A stretch of DNA of 17,500 bases from Actinidia chinensis. Taxonomy: Eukaryota > Streptophyta > Magnoliopsida > Ericales > Actinidiaceae. A model generated the notes under the pieces. The model saw only the letters and a program-made list of their open reading frames with translations. It did no database searches and had not been told where the DNA came from. The stretch is from assembly GCA_009663005.1 (NCBI GenBank), contig CM018905.1, positions 15,137,403-15,154,902 of the forward strand, given 5' to 3'. Position numbers and translations under genes: made by a program. This document shows, in pieces, positions 16,457 through 17,500 of this stretch (position 1 is its first letter; the number at the start of each line of letters is the position of its first letter).

Positions 16457-16971
16457 TAAGGATCATCAAAAAATCTGCGGCCCATGGCCCGGCCCGACCC
16501 AGCCCAAAGAACTTTAACCCGGCCCAAACCCAAGATAATATGGACTGAGGCTGGGTTGTGGTCTAATTTTAAAATCCGTAGGCCGACCCAAGGCCCGGCC
16601 CGTGACCCCAGTCAAAAGGTCCGGCCTATAATTCACCTCGAAGATATTAATTTTTTATAATATTTTATATTTTATATGTAAAGAATCAATATTTATGGAT
16701 GATTTTATGTAATTATGCATTAATTTTTTTATTTTTGATATTTTTAGTCTTTTAATTTAGAATATAATATATTTTAAAAAAATTATTTAAAAGCCCGTAG
16801 GCCCAGACCCATGAAAGCCCGTGAACAAGGATTAGGCCTCATTTTTTGGCCCATGAACGGGCTCGACCCGTTGACCAGTCAAAGTCCATCAAGCCATCTC
16901 GACCTAACAAAAAAGGGTTGGGCTGGCCTGACCCGACCCATTGTCGACCCTTAAGTTTAAGTCATCCCTTA
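16457..16971. mobile_element. GGCCC-rich hAT-like non-autonomous element (MITE-like)
   Basis: Two CCCGGCCC-rich arms (about 16478-16626 and 16790-16950) flank a very AT-rich centre (16640-16785). The left end reads TAAGGATCATCAAAAAATC. The right end, read on minus, gives TAAGGGATGACTTAAAC and then GACAATGGGTCGGGTCAGG. Many plant repeats of the form TAGGG(A/G)TG-CAATGGG-CGGG-CCGGGCC are hAT-like non-autonomous transposons, and this fits that picture. The terminal match is imperfect, no transposase is present, and the 8-bp flanks do not form a clear target-site duplication. Confidence 0.42.
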
Positions 16972-17205
16972 GTCGACCATCCATTTACTTGATTGAAAAC
17001 CAAGACATACGCGAAAAGCTATTATAAGAGGATAAAATATCCAACTTCACTCCTGACTAAACTTAGATGTGCGTTGCCACTGGCCTGTCGCTTCATAGTA
17101 AGTCCGGCAGCATTTTAATACAATAGCTCGGTCGTCGAGTTTATCCTGACGGAGTTTCTCAAGACAAGTTTTATGGTCAAAGAGTTGCTTGGGCTCGAAT
17201 ACTAA
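16972..17205. other. Sequence upstream of the right-edge LTR, unassigned
   Basis: No gene is seen. It may include the outer part of the LTR U3, whose left boundary I could not fix. Confidence 0.4.
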
Positions 17206-17280
17206 TGATGTGATTGACTAGCTACCAACTATACCCTATGCGCATGGTTGAGTCAGCTGCCTACTCACTAATACAACAGT

Positions 17281-17300
17281 TGACGCGTCATCACACGTGT
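17281..17300 (+). promoter_or_regulatory. Palindrome TGACGCGTCA next to a G-box CACGTG
   Basis: TGACGCGTCA (17281-17290) is a perfect 10-base palindrome. CACGTG (17294-17299) lies within TCACACGTGTCA and follows three bases later. The TATA box starts 11 bases after the G-box. These are known core types for bZIP factors (ACGT and TGACG), while TTGAC (17280-17284) is a W-box core. Regulation by them is inference. Confidence 0.5.
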
Positions 17301-17310
17301 CAAGCTGCAC

Positions 17311-17317
17311 TATAAAA
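17311..17317 (+). promoter_or_regulatory. TATA box (TATAAAA) of the right-edge LTR
   Basis: GCACTATAAAAAGAGAG is a strong plant TATA box, followed about 30-40 bases on by a CT-rich start-site region. It would drive transcription rightwards out of the window. Confidence 0.65.
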
Positions 17318-17500
17318 AGAGAGTTATTCTCTTTTACAGATATATACTTTTCTCTCTCTAAGAACTAGAGCCAATGATTCTCTTTCTCTTGCTATCTTTT
17401 CTTTAATCTTCTCCAGTCACTAACTTGACCATTAGAGAGCCATCCCCGGAACAACTCTAGACATTTTTTCTCATTGTTGTTGTCTTGCAAGCTTCTCGGC

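Larger units (their letters stand above)
17206..17500 (+). repeat. Tat-type LTR, U3 end with R and U5, cut by the window edge
   Basis: A TATA box at 17311-17317 is followed by a pyrimidine-rich leader (CTCTTT repeats). Then comes CACTAACTTGACCATTAGAG with CCCCGGAACAACTCTAGACA near 17440-17463, and TTGTCTTGCAAGC. This is the usual R/U5 pattern of Tat LTRs, ACTTGAGC-TCGGAGxG with ...CCGGAACxxCTC... and CTTGTTTTGCAGG, in decayed form. TGATGTGATTGACTAG at 17206 is a possible LTR start, giving an unusually short U3, so the left boundary is uncertain. The element body would lie to the right of the window, or this is a solo LTR. Confidence 0.55.

Overview
This window looks like plant nuclear heterochromatin, probably from a dicot-like angiosperm. 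The evidence is Ty3/gypsy retrotransposon code of the Tat lineage (tandem RNase H domains, antisense extra ORF), a chromovirus-type gag with a CDEKY..GHKC knuckle, a GGCCC-rich hAT-like repeat and AT-rich spacers. I find no intact host gene, RNA gene or CRISPR array. Every recognisable protein is broken by stops or frameshifts, so this is a retrotransposon graveyard. The species cannot be named from the sequence alone.

Layout: (1) 2-3969, plus strand: 3' part of a Tat-type element. It holds the RNase H tail, the integrase, a long noncoding spacer, an ORF on the opposite strand with its own TATA box that resembles the PF04195 'putative gypsy type transposon' family, and a 3' LTR of about 599 bp (3371-3969). 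(2) 3970-6155: a spacer with a pentanucleotide microsatellite, a fragment of a related LTR U3 (4691-4945), and a region that may be a decayed chromovirus LTR. (3) 6155-11503, minus strand: 5' part of a second, related Tat-type element. Reading leftwards it runs LTR (608 bp), primer-binding site, gag, protease, reverse transcriptase, two RNase H domains and the integrase zinc finger, then breaks near the first catalytic integrase residue. (4) 11504-12374: AT-rich spacer with a 64-bp tandem duplication. (5) 12375-15665, minus strand: a chromovirus-like remnant with LTR/leader, gag, zinc knuckle and protease. Where the reverse transcriptase should follow there is instead a 303-bp tandem array (12921-13950) built from the protease-RT linker and the RT start. 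(6) 15666-17500: a short lysine-rich coding-like stretch, AT-rich DNA, a GGCCC-rich hAT-like element, and the U3/R/U5 of a further Tat-type LTR running off the right edge.

The two Tat copies converge (plus on the left, minus on the right). They overlap in the RNase H-integrase region and in the LTR, so each helps interpret the other. The catalytic aspartate is Asn in both the integrase of copy 1 and the protease of copy 2, and several stops sit where Gln or Trp codons are expected. This fits decay by deamination of methylated cytosines.

The most unusual features are the in-phase 303-bp tandem amplification of a piece of pol, the antisense ORF with its own core promoter, and a 26-base homopolymer that replaces part of gag. 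Family identifications rest on motif recognition by eye. No database search was run.
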